Assembly (NCBI GenBank): GCA_026707285.1
Contig: JAPOXD010000052.1
Location: forward strand, 1 to 48,644
DNA: 48,644 nt
Direction of reading: 5' to 3'
From: Chloroflexota bacterium
GTDB taxonomy: Bacteria; Chloroflexota; UBA11872
Positions 10,150 through 19,865 of the stretch are shown one piece after another (within the stretch, counting starts at the first letter, position 1; each line of letters starts with the position of its first letter). Position numbers and translations under genes: made by a program. The notes under the pieces were generated by a model. The model saw only the letters and a program-made list of their open reading frames with translations. It searched no databases and had not been told where the DNA came from.

Positions 10150-11792
10150 GCGGCAATCTCGCGGTGATGGGCGCCGATCCAGCTTGCCGTGCGCAGGGCC
10201 AGCGCCTGAATCGTGCTGGTGGGGTTCACCGGCGCCCCCGTGACAAACAGGCTGGCGTCGACCACGAATAGATTCGGCACGTCGTGGGCGCGGCCCCAGC
10301 GGTCCACCACCGAGGTTTCCGGGTCGTTCCCCATCCGCGCCGTTCCCATCAGGTGCCAGCCCGACTCGGGAACGCAGGGCAGTTCCCGCACCTCATGCGC
10401 GCCGCAGGTTTCGAGCAGCTCACGCGCCCGCGCGACCACGAAATCGATCGCCCGCCGCGTGTTGTCGCTCAGCGTGTAGCTGATCTTCGGCGCCGGGATC
10501 CCGTGGCTGTCGGTGAGGGTGTCGTCCAGCGTGACCCGATTGTGAAGCTCCGGCAGGTCCTCGGTCATCGCGGTGATCGACAGCGTGCGGCCGAGCCGCT
10601 TGCGCAACACCCGATGGTGATCCGCGCCCCAGGGGACGCGGTGCGCCGTGAACCCGCCGAGCGCGGTGGTCAGCGGGCCGAAATCGTGATGCAGCTGCAT
10701 CTGGCATCCACGCACGAAGCCTCGCGACAGGTCGGTTTCGTAGAACTCCTGGCATTGGAGCAACACGCCCAGCGGACCCTGATAGCCCACCAGATCTTCC
10801 TCGAACTCACCGCTGACGAAGCCGATGGGGTGGAACATCAGGTTCCGGCCGACATACCCGCTCGAATTGGCCAGTCCTTCGGGAAACAGCGCCGAGGCCG
10901 AATTGAGCAGCAGACGCGGCGTGCCGACGCCGTTGCACGCCATCACGACCGCGCGCGCGGCTTGATGCCGCGCCACGCCGTCCCGGTCGTAGTAGACGGC
11001 GCCCGACGCCCGGCCGCGGGCATCGACCGTGATCTCGCGCACGCGGGCGTGCGTCACCAGGCGCGCGCCGAGGTCCAGGGCCTTGGGCCAATAGGTCACA
11101 TGGGCGCTCGACATCGCGCCGTTCGGGCACCCCAGGTCGCACGGACCGCAGCGGTTGCACACGTGGCGGCCGTCGCCGTAAGGCGCGGTCAGCAGCGCGC
11201 CGTCGGCCGGCCACCAATGCCAGCCGAGCTTTTCGAGTCCGTCGATGAAGACGTACGCGGCGGGATCGAGCGCCACCGGCGGCAGCGGCCGCGGGCCGCG
11301 CGGCGGGTTGGCCGGATCGCCGTTGAGCCCGGCGACGCCGACGTTGAGGTCGTTCTCCTCGTAGAACGGCTCGAGGTCTTCGTAGACGATGGGCCAGTCG
11401 TCGGCGACCCCGTCGAGCGTGCGCACGCGAAAGTCGGATGGCCGAAATCGCGGGAAGTGGCCCGCCCAGTGGATGGTGCTGCCGCCCACGGCGTTGAACA
11501 TAAGCGGCGCGATGGGCGTGTCGGCGTTGTTGAGCGGGTAGTCCTCGGGCCGCCCGCGCACGTTGGGATCATTGGAGAAGTCGGTTTGCCGATGCATCTC
11601 CCAGTCCGGCAGCTCGTGCGGATAGTCGGTGCGATCCAGCCACCCGCCCTGCTCCAGGCAGGTGACCCCGATGCCGGCCCGAGCCAGGGACCAGGCGACG
11701 GCCGCGCCCGACGCGCCGGCGCCGATGATCAATACATCGGTGGCGTCAGGATCCTGAGGCATTTCGCTGGACTCGGGGACGAGACGGCTCAT
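10146..11792 (-). CDS. GMC-family FAD oxidoreductase
   Basis: A 548-residue flavoprotein that probably oxidises a sugar or other alcohol. The FAD-binding Rossmann motif VLIIGAGASGAA is at residues 20-31. The C-terminal GMC signature includes HLMGTARMG, LFVVDASLF and the active-site region GAPVNPTSTIQALALR. A cysteine cluster C-x2-C-x2-C-x3-C (CNRCGPCDLGC, roughly 211-223) sits in the middle, as in gluconate/sorbitol dehydrogenase-like GMC enzymes. The ATG at 11792 leaves a short leader before the fold; residue 11 is another Met. It is coupled to the small-subunit gene downstream. No cytochrome subunit gene lies nearby. Confidence 0.9.
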   Translation of the reverse strand: MSRLVPESSEMPQDPDATDVLIIGAGASGAAVAWSLARAGIGVTCLEQGGWLDRTDYPHELPDWEMHRQTDFSNDPNVRGRPEDYPLNNADTPIAPLMFNAVGGSTIHWAGHFPRFRPSDFRVRTLDGVADDWPIVYEDLEPFYEENDLNVGVAGLNGDPANPPRGPRPLPPVALDPAAYVFIDGLEKLGWHWWPADGALLTAPYGDGRHVCNRCGPCDLGCPNGAMSSAHVTYWPKALDLGARLVTHARVREITVDARGRASGAVYYDRDGVARHQAARAVVMACNGVGTPRLLLNSASALFPEGLANSSGYVGRNLMFHPIGFVSGEFEEDLVGYQGPLGVLLQCQEFYETDLSRGFVRGCQMQLHHDFGPLTTALGGFTAHRVPWGADHHRVLRKRLGRTLSITAMTEDLPELHNRVTLDDTLTDSHGIPAPKISYTLSDNTRRAIDFVVARARELLETCGAHEVRELPCVPESGWHLMGTARMGNDPETSVVDRWGRAHDVPNLFVVDASLFVTGAPVNPTSTIQALALRTASWIGAHHREIAA

Positions 11793-11833
11793 GCTAGCGC
11801 GCCGCGCGGCGTGCCTGTGAAGCGCGGCCCCGA

Positions 11834-12064
11834 TCAGGTCGCGTCGTCGGGCCGGCGGGCGGCTGTGCCGCGCCGGCCTTCGAGGACCTCCATTGCCAGC
11901 AGCACCGTCTCATAGGCCTCACTGGCCCGACGGCCGTCGTCGTCGCTGAACTGCGACGGCAGGCGCTCGAAATCGCCTTCCGCCATCTGCGCGATTTTGC
12001 GCTGGAGCCAGCCCCGCAGGCGCTCCCATTGGTCGGCGGCGCGCGGGTCGTCGCCGGACGCCAC
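11834..12064 (-). CDS. small hypothetical protein after the CCA-adding enzyme
   Basis: A 76-residue acidic/basic, mostly helical protein. I place the start at the GTG at 12062-12064, just after the stop codon of the upstream nucleotidyltransferase gene (12069); a longer reading would overlap that gene. Visible features are a Trp-rich segment QWERLRGWLQRKI and an Arg/Asp tail. No known family was recognised. The tight spacing argues for co-translation with the CCA enzyme, but no function follows from this. Confidence 0.5.
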   Translation of the reverse strand: MASGDDPRAADQWERLRGWLQRKIAQMAEGDFERLPSQFSDDDGRRASEAYETVLLAMEVLEGRRGTAARRPDDAT

Positions 12065-12068
12065 CGCG

Positions 12069-13451
12069 CTACGCCTTGGCCGATGCGGCCGGCACGCCAG
12101 ACTCGGCCTCGACCAACTCGCGCGCGATTTCGGTCGCTCCTTCGATGTCGTCCGGGGCCAGCTCACCGTCGAGTACGAGATTGAGCAAGTGCTGTTTGAC
12201 GGGCTTGATCCACGGGCCTGGCGGGCGCTGGAACAGTCCCATGAGCGCGTGGCCGTCCAGGGGGCTGTCGAGGGCGGTGACGTCCTGCTCGGCCATCAAG
12301 CTGTCGCAGCGAGCCCGCAGCTCGGCGACGCGCGCGAGTCCCGTCTCGATGCGCCGCGGTCGATAGCTCGTGATGTCGGCGCGGGAAAGGGCGATCAGGT
12401 TGTCGAGTTCCTCGCCGGATTCGCGAATGAAGCGCCGCACCGCGCCGTCCGTCCAGGTCGGCTCGTAGCCGTTGGCGCGCATGTGCAGCGCCACGATGTG
12501 GCAGACGCGGTCGGTCAGCCGGTTGTCGGCCCGCAGCCGCTCCAGGATGGTGCGCGTCATGCGGGCGCCGACCTCGGCATGGCCGTAGAAGTGCACCCGC
12601 CCGCGACGTACGGATTTGGTGGCGGGCTTGCCCACGTCGTGCAGCAGGGCGCCCCAGCGCAGTTCCAGGCGGTTCGGTGTGCCGGCCAGCACGCGCATCG
12701 TGTGGGCGAACACGTCCTTGTGCTCGTGCCGCTCGTCCTGAACCGTGGACTGCATGGCGATCAACTCGGGAATCACGAATCCCAGCAGCCCGAGCTCCAG
12801 CAGCGTCACGATGGCGCGGTTGGGGCGGTCCGAGGCCATGATGAGGTGCATTTCGGCGCCGATCCGCTCGGCGCTGATCGTCCCCAAGCCCGTGGCCTGG
12901 CGGCGCATCGCGGCGGCCGTGTCGCGGTCGATCGTGAAATCCAGTTGCGCGGCGAAGCGCACGGCTCGCAGCACCCGCAGGGGGTCTTCGCGAAACCGGT
13001 CGTCCGGGGTGCCGACGGCCCGAATCACGCGCCGCGCGATGTCGCCCAGCCCGCCCAGCGGGTCGAAGATGCGGCCCGTGGCGATGTCCTGGGTGATGGC
13101 GTTCACCGTAAAGTCGCGCCGGGAGAGATCGCCCTCTAGCGAGCGGCCGAACGTCACGCTCGGCTTGCGCGAGCCGGGTTCGTAGGTTTCCGATCGGTAG
13201 GTGGTGATCTCGACCGGCATGTCGCCAAAGATCGCGCCGATGGTGCCGAACCGCTCGCCGACGGCATAGATGGAGTCGGCGCCGGCGCGGCGCAGCAACA
13301 CCTTGATCTCGGGCGGCCGCGCGTCGGTGGTGAAATCCAGGTCCGTCGACTCGCGCCCAAGGATGCGGTCGCGCACGGGGCCGCCGACCAGATAGAGGGC
13401 AAACCCCGCCCGCTGGAATGATTGCGCGAGGCGCCCGATGGGGTTATTCAC
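12069..13451 (-). CDS. cca: CCA tRNA nucleotidyltransferase / polynucleotide adenylyltransferase family with HD domain
   Basis: A 460-residue class II nucleotidyltransferase. The head domain shows LYLVGGPVRDRILG and the catalytic DLDFTT near residues 19-42. RNA-binding motifs DFTVNAI, RIFDPLGGLGDI and DPLRVLRAVRFAAQL follow, then an HD domain (FAHTMRVL...LLHDVGKP). It adds or repairs the 3' CCA of tRNAs; poly(A) polymerase or an A- or CC-adding enzyme cannot be excluded from sequence alone. It starts 15 bp after the VWA gene and is followed by a coupled small protein. Confidence 0.9.
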   Translation of the reverse strand: MNNPIGRLAQSFQRAGFALYLVGGPVRDRILGRESTDLDFTTDARPPEIKVLLRRAGADSIYAVGERFGTIGAIFGDMPVEITTYRSETYEPGSRKPSVTFGRSLEGDLSRRDFTVNAITQDIATGRIFDPLGGLGDIARRVIRAVGTPDDRFREDPLRVLRAVRFAAQLDFTIDRDTAAAMRRQATGLGTISAERIGAEMHLIMASDRPNRAIVTLLELGLLGFVIPELIAMQSTVQDERHEHKDVFAHTMRVLAGTPNRLELRWGALLHDVGKPATKSVRRGRVHFYGHAEVGARMTRTILERLRADNRLTDRVCHIVALHMRANGYEPTWTDGAVRRFIRESGEELDNLIALSRADITSYRPRRIETGLARVAELRARCDSLMAEQDVTALDSPLDGHALMGLFQRPPGPWIKPVKQHLLNLVLDGELAPDDIEGATEIARELVEAESGVPAASAKA

Positions 13452-13466
13452 AGGCCTGAGACGATG

Positions 13467-16118
13467 TTAGGGGCGCTGTCGGAAGCGCGGCAGGCGGCGC
13501 AGCGAACCAAGCGCCGTACGCAGCGATTCTACACGCTCCCGAAGCTGTTCCCAGACCTCGCGCGGGGTGCCGCGAACCCGGCGAACGCCAATGTCGGCCA
13601 CGGCGCACAGCAGCCCAATGGTGAGAAACAGCGGCCATCCCAGGTGCTGACTCCCGGGCGTGGCGCGAAGGGCGGTGCGGGCGAGATCCGTCGGCGTCTC
13701 GACCATCGCGCCGCCCGTGGCCGCCGCGATGCGCCGCAGCGTCGCCATGTCCGGCTCGATGCTGCGAAACTCCGCGCGCGCGGGCACGACGAGCGACGTC
13801 TGGCTGCTCGCCACCAGCGCCCCGGCGCTCCGTTGCTCGATCTGGACCTCGTAGACGCCCGGCGGAGGGCTGGCTATATCAAGGGTGTAGCGCCCGGGCG
13901 CGGACTGCTGCGCGGTGTAGGCCAGCTCCTCAAGCCCAGGCGAGATCAGCCGCACGCTCGTGTCCAGACTGTTCCGGAAGCGTCCGTCCGCGTCCAGCGA
14001 GTCGATCGTGATCGTGGTGCGCTCGGCGGTGGCCTCCACGACCGGATACAGGCCCTCCGCGAGCGTCCCGTCGGGGGGCGGCATCACCCAGTCCACCGCC
14101 TGGCGCAAGTAGGCGGCGAACAGCGGCCACTGGGACCAATCCTCCGCCCAGTCGCCCCCAAGGTCTGACGTCCAGGCCACCGCGCGGCCGCGGCCGAACT
14201 GCCATTGCGCCAGGATGGGATCGTTGCTGTCGGAGGCCAGCACGACCTCGGCCGTGGGCTTGGCCCGCGTGCGCACATAGCCCGTCAAATTGGGCAGCGC
14301 CTGTCCCTGAAGCTCGCCGGCAAAGACCGGGCTGGGCGTCTGGAGCCGCGGCTGAAACTCCCGCTCGACGACGGCGAACTCGCCGGCCAGGCGCGTCTCT
14401 TGCGTCAGGACCCGCGGCAGGTCGCTGGCCGTGGGCGCGAAGTAGTAGCGGCCATTGCCCAATCGCGCCACCTCGGTCAGCAGGTCCTTGTCCGCGTCTT
14501 CCCCGATGGCGATGGACGAGATGGTGATATCGCGCCGGCGCATGGAGCGGGTCATCGCCTCGAAGTCGCCGCGGTGGGCCTTGCCGTCCGTCAGCAGGAT
14601 CACGTGCTTCACGGAGGCATCGACCCGTTGCAGTCGCTCGCGGGCGGTGTACATGGCGAGGAACATGTCGGTCAGGTTGCCGATCTGAATCCGCTGGATC
14701 GCATCGACCACGCTCGAAAAATCGGCGACGCTTTCCATGGCGCGCGGCGGGACGATCCACTGCGTGTTTTCGTCGAAGGCGATCACGCCGATGATGTCGC
14801 CCTCGTCGAGGACCTCAACCGCCTCCACGGCTCCCTCGATCGCCAGGTCGAGCTTCTTGACTTCGTCATCGGGCACATCCCGCCCCATGCTTGACGATCG
14901 ATCGATCAGCAGCACGATGGCCAGGCGTGGGTCGGGCCGCGCCTCGGTTGGGTTCGACCACACCGGAAGCACCTCGTCCAACGGCGTGCCCTCATACCCG
15001 CCGGCGGCGTAGCTGCGGACGCCGCCGGTCACCACGAGGCCGTAGCCGTCCCGCACGTATTCCCGCAGCGAGGCCATCAGGGCGGGACTCAACGACTCCG
15101 CGGCGGTATCGGCCATCACGACGGCGTCGAAATCTCTCAGTGCCGCGGACTCGAGATCCGCCGGGCGGACCGGGGTGATGTCGAGCCCGGATGCCGCGAG
15201 CGCGCCCTGGACCCCCGGCGCCACAGCGTCGCCGACGAGCAGAATCGAACCTGCGGGCTGCACCCAGGTGGCGGCTTCGGCCACGTTGTTGGCCCGCCGC
15301 ACGTCGGCGTCCTCCAGCAGCTCCGCCCGCAGGCGGTGAAAGCCGTCGGGCAGGCCCGTGAGGTCCGTGATGAAGGTCTGGCGACCGGGACGAAGCTCGA
15401 CCTGGGCGTCGCTGAGCAGCGTGCCCGCGCTCCACAGCCGCAGTCGCGCGCTGGTGAGGCGGCCCGACACGACGGTGATCTGCGCCTGGGCCGCGGCGCC
15501 CCGGCGCACGGCGTGGGGCACGTCGAGGCCGTCGATGGCCAGGTCGGTGCCGGACTCGCTCGCCACCGGCATTGGGGAGACGCTGACGCCCCTCACGACC
15601 GCCGCGTTGATCGCCGCGTCGAGATTACCCGCCGTTGGGTTGCCGTCGGTGACGAGCACGATCCGGCCCTCGCGATCCGGCGGCACGAGCGCCAGGGCCG
15701 CCGAGAGGCCCTGCGCCAGGTCGGTCGCGTCGGTCGGTACCGCTGCCGTGAGCGGCGGGGCCTCCTCAAGCCGATCGGGTGAAGCGAGCACCGCGGCGCG
15801 ACCGGCGAATTGGACCACGCCGACCGGCGTGTCGGAGCTGAAGGCCCGCGCGAAATCTTCAACCTGTCCCATGGCCAGGGCCTGATCGGCCAGCGGCACG
15901 CTGGCCGAGGTGTCGACGGCGAAGATCGTGACGGGGGGGCCGCTGCCGCCGCCGGGTCCAGCAATCGCTACCACCAGGGCGGCGATAGCCACCGAGCGCA
16001 GGATCGCGGCCACGGCCGTGCGCCGCCGCGAGAGCCGGGCGCGGCTCGCGTGCGTCATCCAGACGGCGAGCGGGATCAGCGCCAGGAATGCGAGCAGCCA
16101 GATGCGATCCAGCGTCAC
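13467..16118 (-). CDS. membrane protein with two VWA domains and a GATase-like insert
   Basis: An 883-residue protein. Two N-terminal membrane spans (about 5-20 and 35-53) are followed by a first VWA domain (63-180) with a MIDAS-like DTSAS at 69-73. A beta-rich segment comes next, then a glutamine amidotransferase-like fold (290-385, including VVTGGVRSYAAGGY). The second VWA domain (399-570) has an intact MIDAS DRSSS at 406-410 and LLTDGKAHRGD. A further amidotransferase-like stretch, a beta region and a C-terminal membrane span (about 835-850) complete it. VWA domains bind metals and partner proteins. It is the last gene of the MoxR/DUF58/VWA cluster; in related systems such clusters act in envelope stress, metal insertion or complex assembly. 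Confidence 0.85.
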   Translation of the reverse strand: MTLDRIWLLAFLALIPLAVWMTHASRARLSRRRTAVAAILRSVAIAALVVAIAGPGGGSGPPVTIFAVDTSASVPLADQALAMGQVEDFARAFSSDTPVGVVQFAGRAAVLASPDRLEEAPPLTAAVPTDATDLAQGLSAALALVPPDREGRIVLVTDGNPTAGNLDAAINAAVVRGVSVSPMPVASESGTDLAIDGLDVPHAVRRGAAAQAQITVVSGRLTSARLRLWSAGTLLSDAQVELRPGRQTFITDLTGLPDGFHRLRAELLEDADVRRANNVAEAATWVQPAGSILLVGDAVAPGVQGALAASGLDITPVRPADLESAALRDFDAVVMADTAAESLSPALMASLREYVRDGYGLVVTGGVRSYAAGGYEGTPLDEVLPVWSNPTEARPDPRLAIVLLIDRSSSMGRDVPDDEVKKLDLAIEGAVEAVEVLDEGDIIGVIAFDENTQWIVPPRAMESVADFSSVVDAIQRIQIGNLTDMFLAMYTARERLQRVDASVKHVILLTDGKAHRGDFEAMTRSMRRRDITISSIAIGEDADKDLLTEVARLGNGRYYFAPTASDLPRVLTQETRLAGEFAVVEREFQPRLQTPSPVFAGELQGQALPNLTGYVRTRAKPTAEVVLASDSNDPILAQWQFGRGRAVAWTSDLGGDWAEDWSQWPLFAAYLRQAVDWVMPPPDGTLAEGLYPVVEATAERTTITIDSLDADGRFRNSLDTSVRLISPGLEELAYTAQQSAPGRYTLDIASPPPGVYEVQIEQRSAGALVASSQTSLVVPARAEFRSIEPDMATLRRIAAATGGAMVETPTDLARTALRATPGSQHLGWPLFLTIGLLCAVADIGVRRVRGTPREVWEQLRERVESLRTALGSLRRLPRFRQRP

Positions 16119-16122
16119 GGCG

Positions 16123-17961
16123 CTACCGCAATCCCCGAACGCGGTGGAACCACCACCACTCCGCGATCAGGAAAAACAACGCCAGCGCGGCGAAGATCGG
16201 CCACACCTGGACGGTCTCCGGCACGCCTGCGGTCACGCCGGCCGTGGGCGCCGCGGCCCCCGTCATTGTCTGGGCGAAACCGGCGCCAACTTCTCCCTCG
16301 GGCGGCTCGACCGCCAGGCGTGTCTGCGACAGCACCTGGCCCTCGCGGTATTGCCGCACGACGTAGGTGCCAATCTCGCCCGCGTCGAGCACCGCGGGGG
16401 CGGTGACCGAGAGCTCCGTCCGAGCCCCGCTCGGGTGCACCACTTCGAACGCATCGGCGAGCGGGTGCGGAATCAGCCGCGCCGGCCGATCGGGGCTGAG
16501 CGGCGCATCGTCCCCGCGTGGGTTGAACGGATCGGCCCACTGCAGGACGTTGCTCCACAGCACGGGATACCAGGGGGCGATGGTTGCGTTCGGGGACAGC
16601 AAGTCGAGTCCGATCAGCACCAGCCGCCGCCGGTCCATCACGCCGTGGGCCAGCACGGCACCGCCGTCGACGTCCAGGTCGACCGCCAGCTCGGCCGGCG
16701 CTCCGTAGCGCCGCGCCTGCGGCAGGGTGATCGCGATCGGGTCCACGTGCCGTAGGAGCACGCTGTCCCGGGCGGCGCGGGGCGCGGACTCCAGCGAGGG
16801 GAGTTCCTGTACCCCGAGCGCCTCGACGTCCGGCGGACTCACCAAAACCACCGAGGCGTTGGGCAGCGACTCGGGCAGCCAGCCGAGAAACACGTAGACG
16901 TCGTGCGGGCGCTCGGTGTCGTACTCGCCCGGCGTACCGCCCGCCGCCGTGACCCTGGCCGACGCTTGCAGCGCCCGCACGATCGGCTCGGTTTCCTCGC
17001 CCACAACGAGGACTCGCAAGTTCCGCGGATCGCTCAGCTCCGCATAGGCGGTGTTGTCCAGCGCCAGGCCGTCGTCGCCGCGCACCACGGTGGCGGAGTA
17101 GCCCGGCGCCGAGCCGAGATCGTCGATGAGCAAGGTTTCGCGGGCGCGGGGCTCGATGGTCACTTGGCGTTCGGCAACGCCGATGCCCGCGGCATCGATG
17201 CGCACCGCCACGTCGGCCGCGCGCGTGCCGTCGTTGCGGACCACGACCAGGCCCTGGACGCCCCGCGCCTCGGCGAACTCTCGGCGCACGGCGAATTGTT
17301 CCAGCGCCACGTTGGCCGCGTCCCCGGCCACGATGAACGCCGTCACGTCGTCATAGGCGCGGCCCGGCGGCAGCTCGAATGCGCCGTCACTGAACAGCGC
17401 CACCATGCCGCCGGTGGCGGGCGGCGCCAGGGACAGCGCAATGTCCAAAGTGCCCGGGATCGCGCCCTCGGCGGCGGTTGGCCGAATGCCGTCGATCGCG
17501 GCCTCGATCTCGAATCGGTTGGCGCTGTGCGTCACCAGCGGCCGCGGCGCGCCTTCGGCGCTGAGTACCGACACCCGAACGTCGGCGGGCAACGTGCGAA
17601 CGAACGCGATCGCCTGGTCCTTGGCGGCTTCGATCCGGGGACGGCCCACGTCGGCGATCTGCATGGACATCGACGCGTCCACCACCACCGCCACCGGCGG
17701 TCCGACGGTACGCGTGGCAGTGCACTCCGGCCGTGCCAGCGCCAGGGCCAAGGCCGCGACGAGGAGCAGCTGGAGAATCAGCAGCAGGTGGCGCTTGAGC
17801 CAGTCGAGCCACGATTCGTCGCGCTCACGCTGCAACGTCCGCCGCCACAACAGCAGCGAGGCCACGGCGACCCGTTGCCGCTTGGGTCGCAACAGGTAGA
17901 ACAGCCCCACCAGCGCCATGAGCGCCAGCCATCCGAATGCCAGCGGCGCGGCCCAGGTCAT
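16123..17961 (-). CDS. BatA-type membrane VWA protein
   Basis: A 612-residue protein starting at ATG 17961, whose ATGA overlaps the stop of the DUF58 gene; a longer reading would run into that gene. It has two N-terminal membrane spans (about 5-24 and 55-75, LILQLLLVAALALALA) of the BatA type, and then a VWA domain with MIDAS-like DASMSM. A long beta-rich and amidotransferase-like region follows, and a C-terminal span (IFAALALFFLIAEWWWF) ends in basic residues. It presumably displays the VWA domain outside the membrane. Substrate and partner are unknown. It is tightly coupled to its neighbours, with a 4-bp gap before the next VWA gene. Confidence 0.85.
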   Translation of the reverse strand: MTWAAPLAFGWLALMALVGLFYLLRPKRQRVAVASLLLWRRTLQRERDESWLDWLKRHLLLILQLLLVAALALALARPECTATRTVGPPVAVVVDASMSMQIADVGRPRIEAAKDQAIAFVRTLPADVRVSVLSAEGAPRPLVTHSANRFEIEAAIDGIRPTAAEGAIPGTLDIALSLAPPATGGMVALFSDGAFELPPGRAYDDVTAFIVAGDAANVALEQFAVRREFAEARGVQGLVVVRNDGTRAADVAVRIDAAGIGVAERQVTIEPRARETLLIDDLGSAPGYSATVVRGDDGLALDNTAYAELSDPRNLRVLVVGEETEPIVRALQASARVTAAGGTPGEYDTERPHDVYVFLGWLPESLPNASVVLVSPPDVEALGVQELPSLESAPRAARDSVLLRHVDPIAITLPQARRYGAPAELAVDLDVDGGAVLAHGVMDRRRLVLIGLDLLSPNATIAPWYPVLWSNVLQWADPFNPRGDDAPLSPDRPARLIPHPLADAFEVVHPSGARTELSVTAPAVLDAGEIGTYVVRQYREGQVLSQTRLAVEPPEGEVGAGFAQTMTGAAAPTAGVTAGVPETVQVWPIFAALALFFLIAEWWWFHRVRGLR

Positions 17962-18851
17962 GCCAGCACGCGATGCGCCCGCAATCGCCGGAGCAGCACC
18001 TCCTCGACTGGCCACTCCGACTCGATGGGGATGTAGCGTGCATGTCGCCGGTGGCAGAAGGCCTGGAGTTCACTGGTCCACTCCGCCACGGTGGCCCGAA
18101 AGGCCGCCAGGAGCGCCGAGTCGCCGTAGAGATCGAGGCTGCCGCCGGTTTCGACGTCGACCAACTCGACCTCTTCGGCAAAGTCCGTCTGCACGCCCTG
18201 CCCGTCGAGCACGTGGATCACCACAAGCTCGTGGCCCCGCTCGACCAACATGCCGATGGCCTCGGTGGCGTCGTCGGCCAGCAGATCCGATATGAGCACC
18301 GCCACCCCGTGCGGCCCGCCACGGGCGGCATGGGCGCGCGCCGACGCCGCGAGGCGGGTGGGACCCGCGGGCGGCTGGGCGTCCAGAAAGTCGTACAAGC
18401 GGCTCGCCGCCGCGCGGCCCTGTTGCGGTGGGAATTGCCGTTCGGAGTCGCCGCCGATCAGAGTCGCGGCCAGGTAGTCGTGGCTGGTGAGCGCCACCCA
18501 ACCGAGCGCCGCCGCCAGGCGCTGGGCGACTTCGAACTTCGGCGGCCGGCCCGTCGCCATCGAGGCGCTTGCGTCCAGGAACAGGTGGACGACGAGCGTT
18601 TCCTCGGATTCGCGGACCTTGACGAACAGCTCGTCGCTGCGGGCGTAGACATTCCAGTCGATCTGCCGGAAATCGTCCCCCGGCGTGTAGGAGCGGTAGT
18701 CGGCGAATTCGATCGACGATCCCGACTTACGGCTGCGGCGCCCGCCCGTGTGGAGGTGCCCGTGGGGTCGGTTGGAGACGAGGGCCAGCCGTTCGAGCTG
18801 GGCGCGCAGCCCGGCCTCCGGAGCGAAGGCCGGTTCGGCCCGCCGGGCCAT
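17958..18851 (-). CDS. DUF58 domain protein
   Basis: A 297-residue protein. The family hallmark is DYRSYTPGDDFRQIDWNVYARSDELFVK in pieces around residues 51-78, followed by a VWA-like fold with FLDASASM. DUF58 proteins almost always lie beside a MoxR ATPase and VWA membrane proteins and are thought to be adaptors or substrates of the chaperone. It sits 6 bp downstream of moxR and overlaps the next gene by 4 bp. No membrane segment or signal peptide is seen, so it is probably cytoplasmic. Confidence 0.92.
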   Translation of the reverse strand: MARRAEPAFAPEAGLRAQLERLALVSNRPHGHLHTGGRRSRKSGSSIEFADYRSYTPGDDFRQIDWNVYARSDELFVKVRESEETLVVHLFLDASASMATGRPPKFEVAQRLAAALGWVALTSHDYLAATLIGGDSERQFPPQQGRAAASRLYDFLDAQPPAGPTRLAASARAHAARGGPHGVAVLISDLLADDATEAIGMLVERGHELVVIHVLDGQGVQTDFAEEVELVDVETGGSLDLYGDSALLAAFRATVAEWTSELQAFCHRRHARYIPIESEWPVEEVLLRRLRAHRVLA

Positions 18852-18857
18852 GGTGTC

Positions 18858-19856
<999 letters not shown>

Positions 19857-19865
19857 GTTGGCACC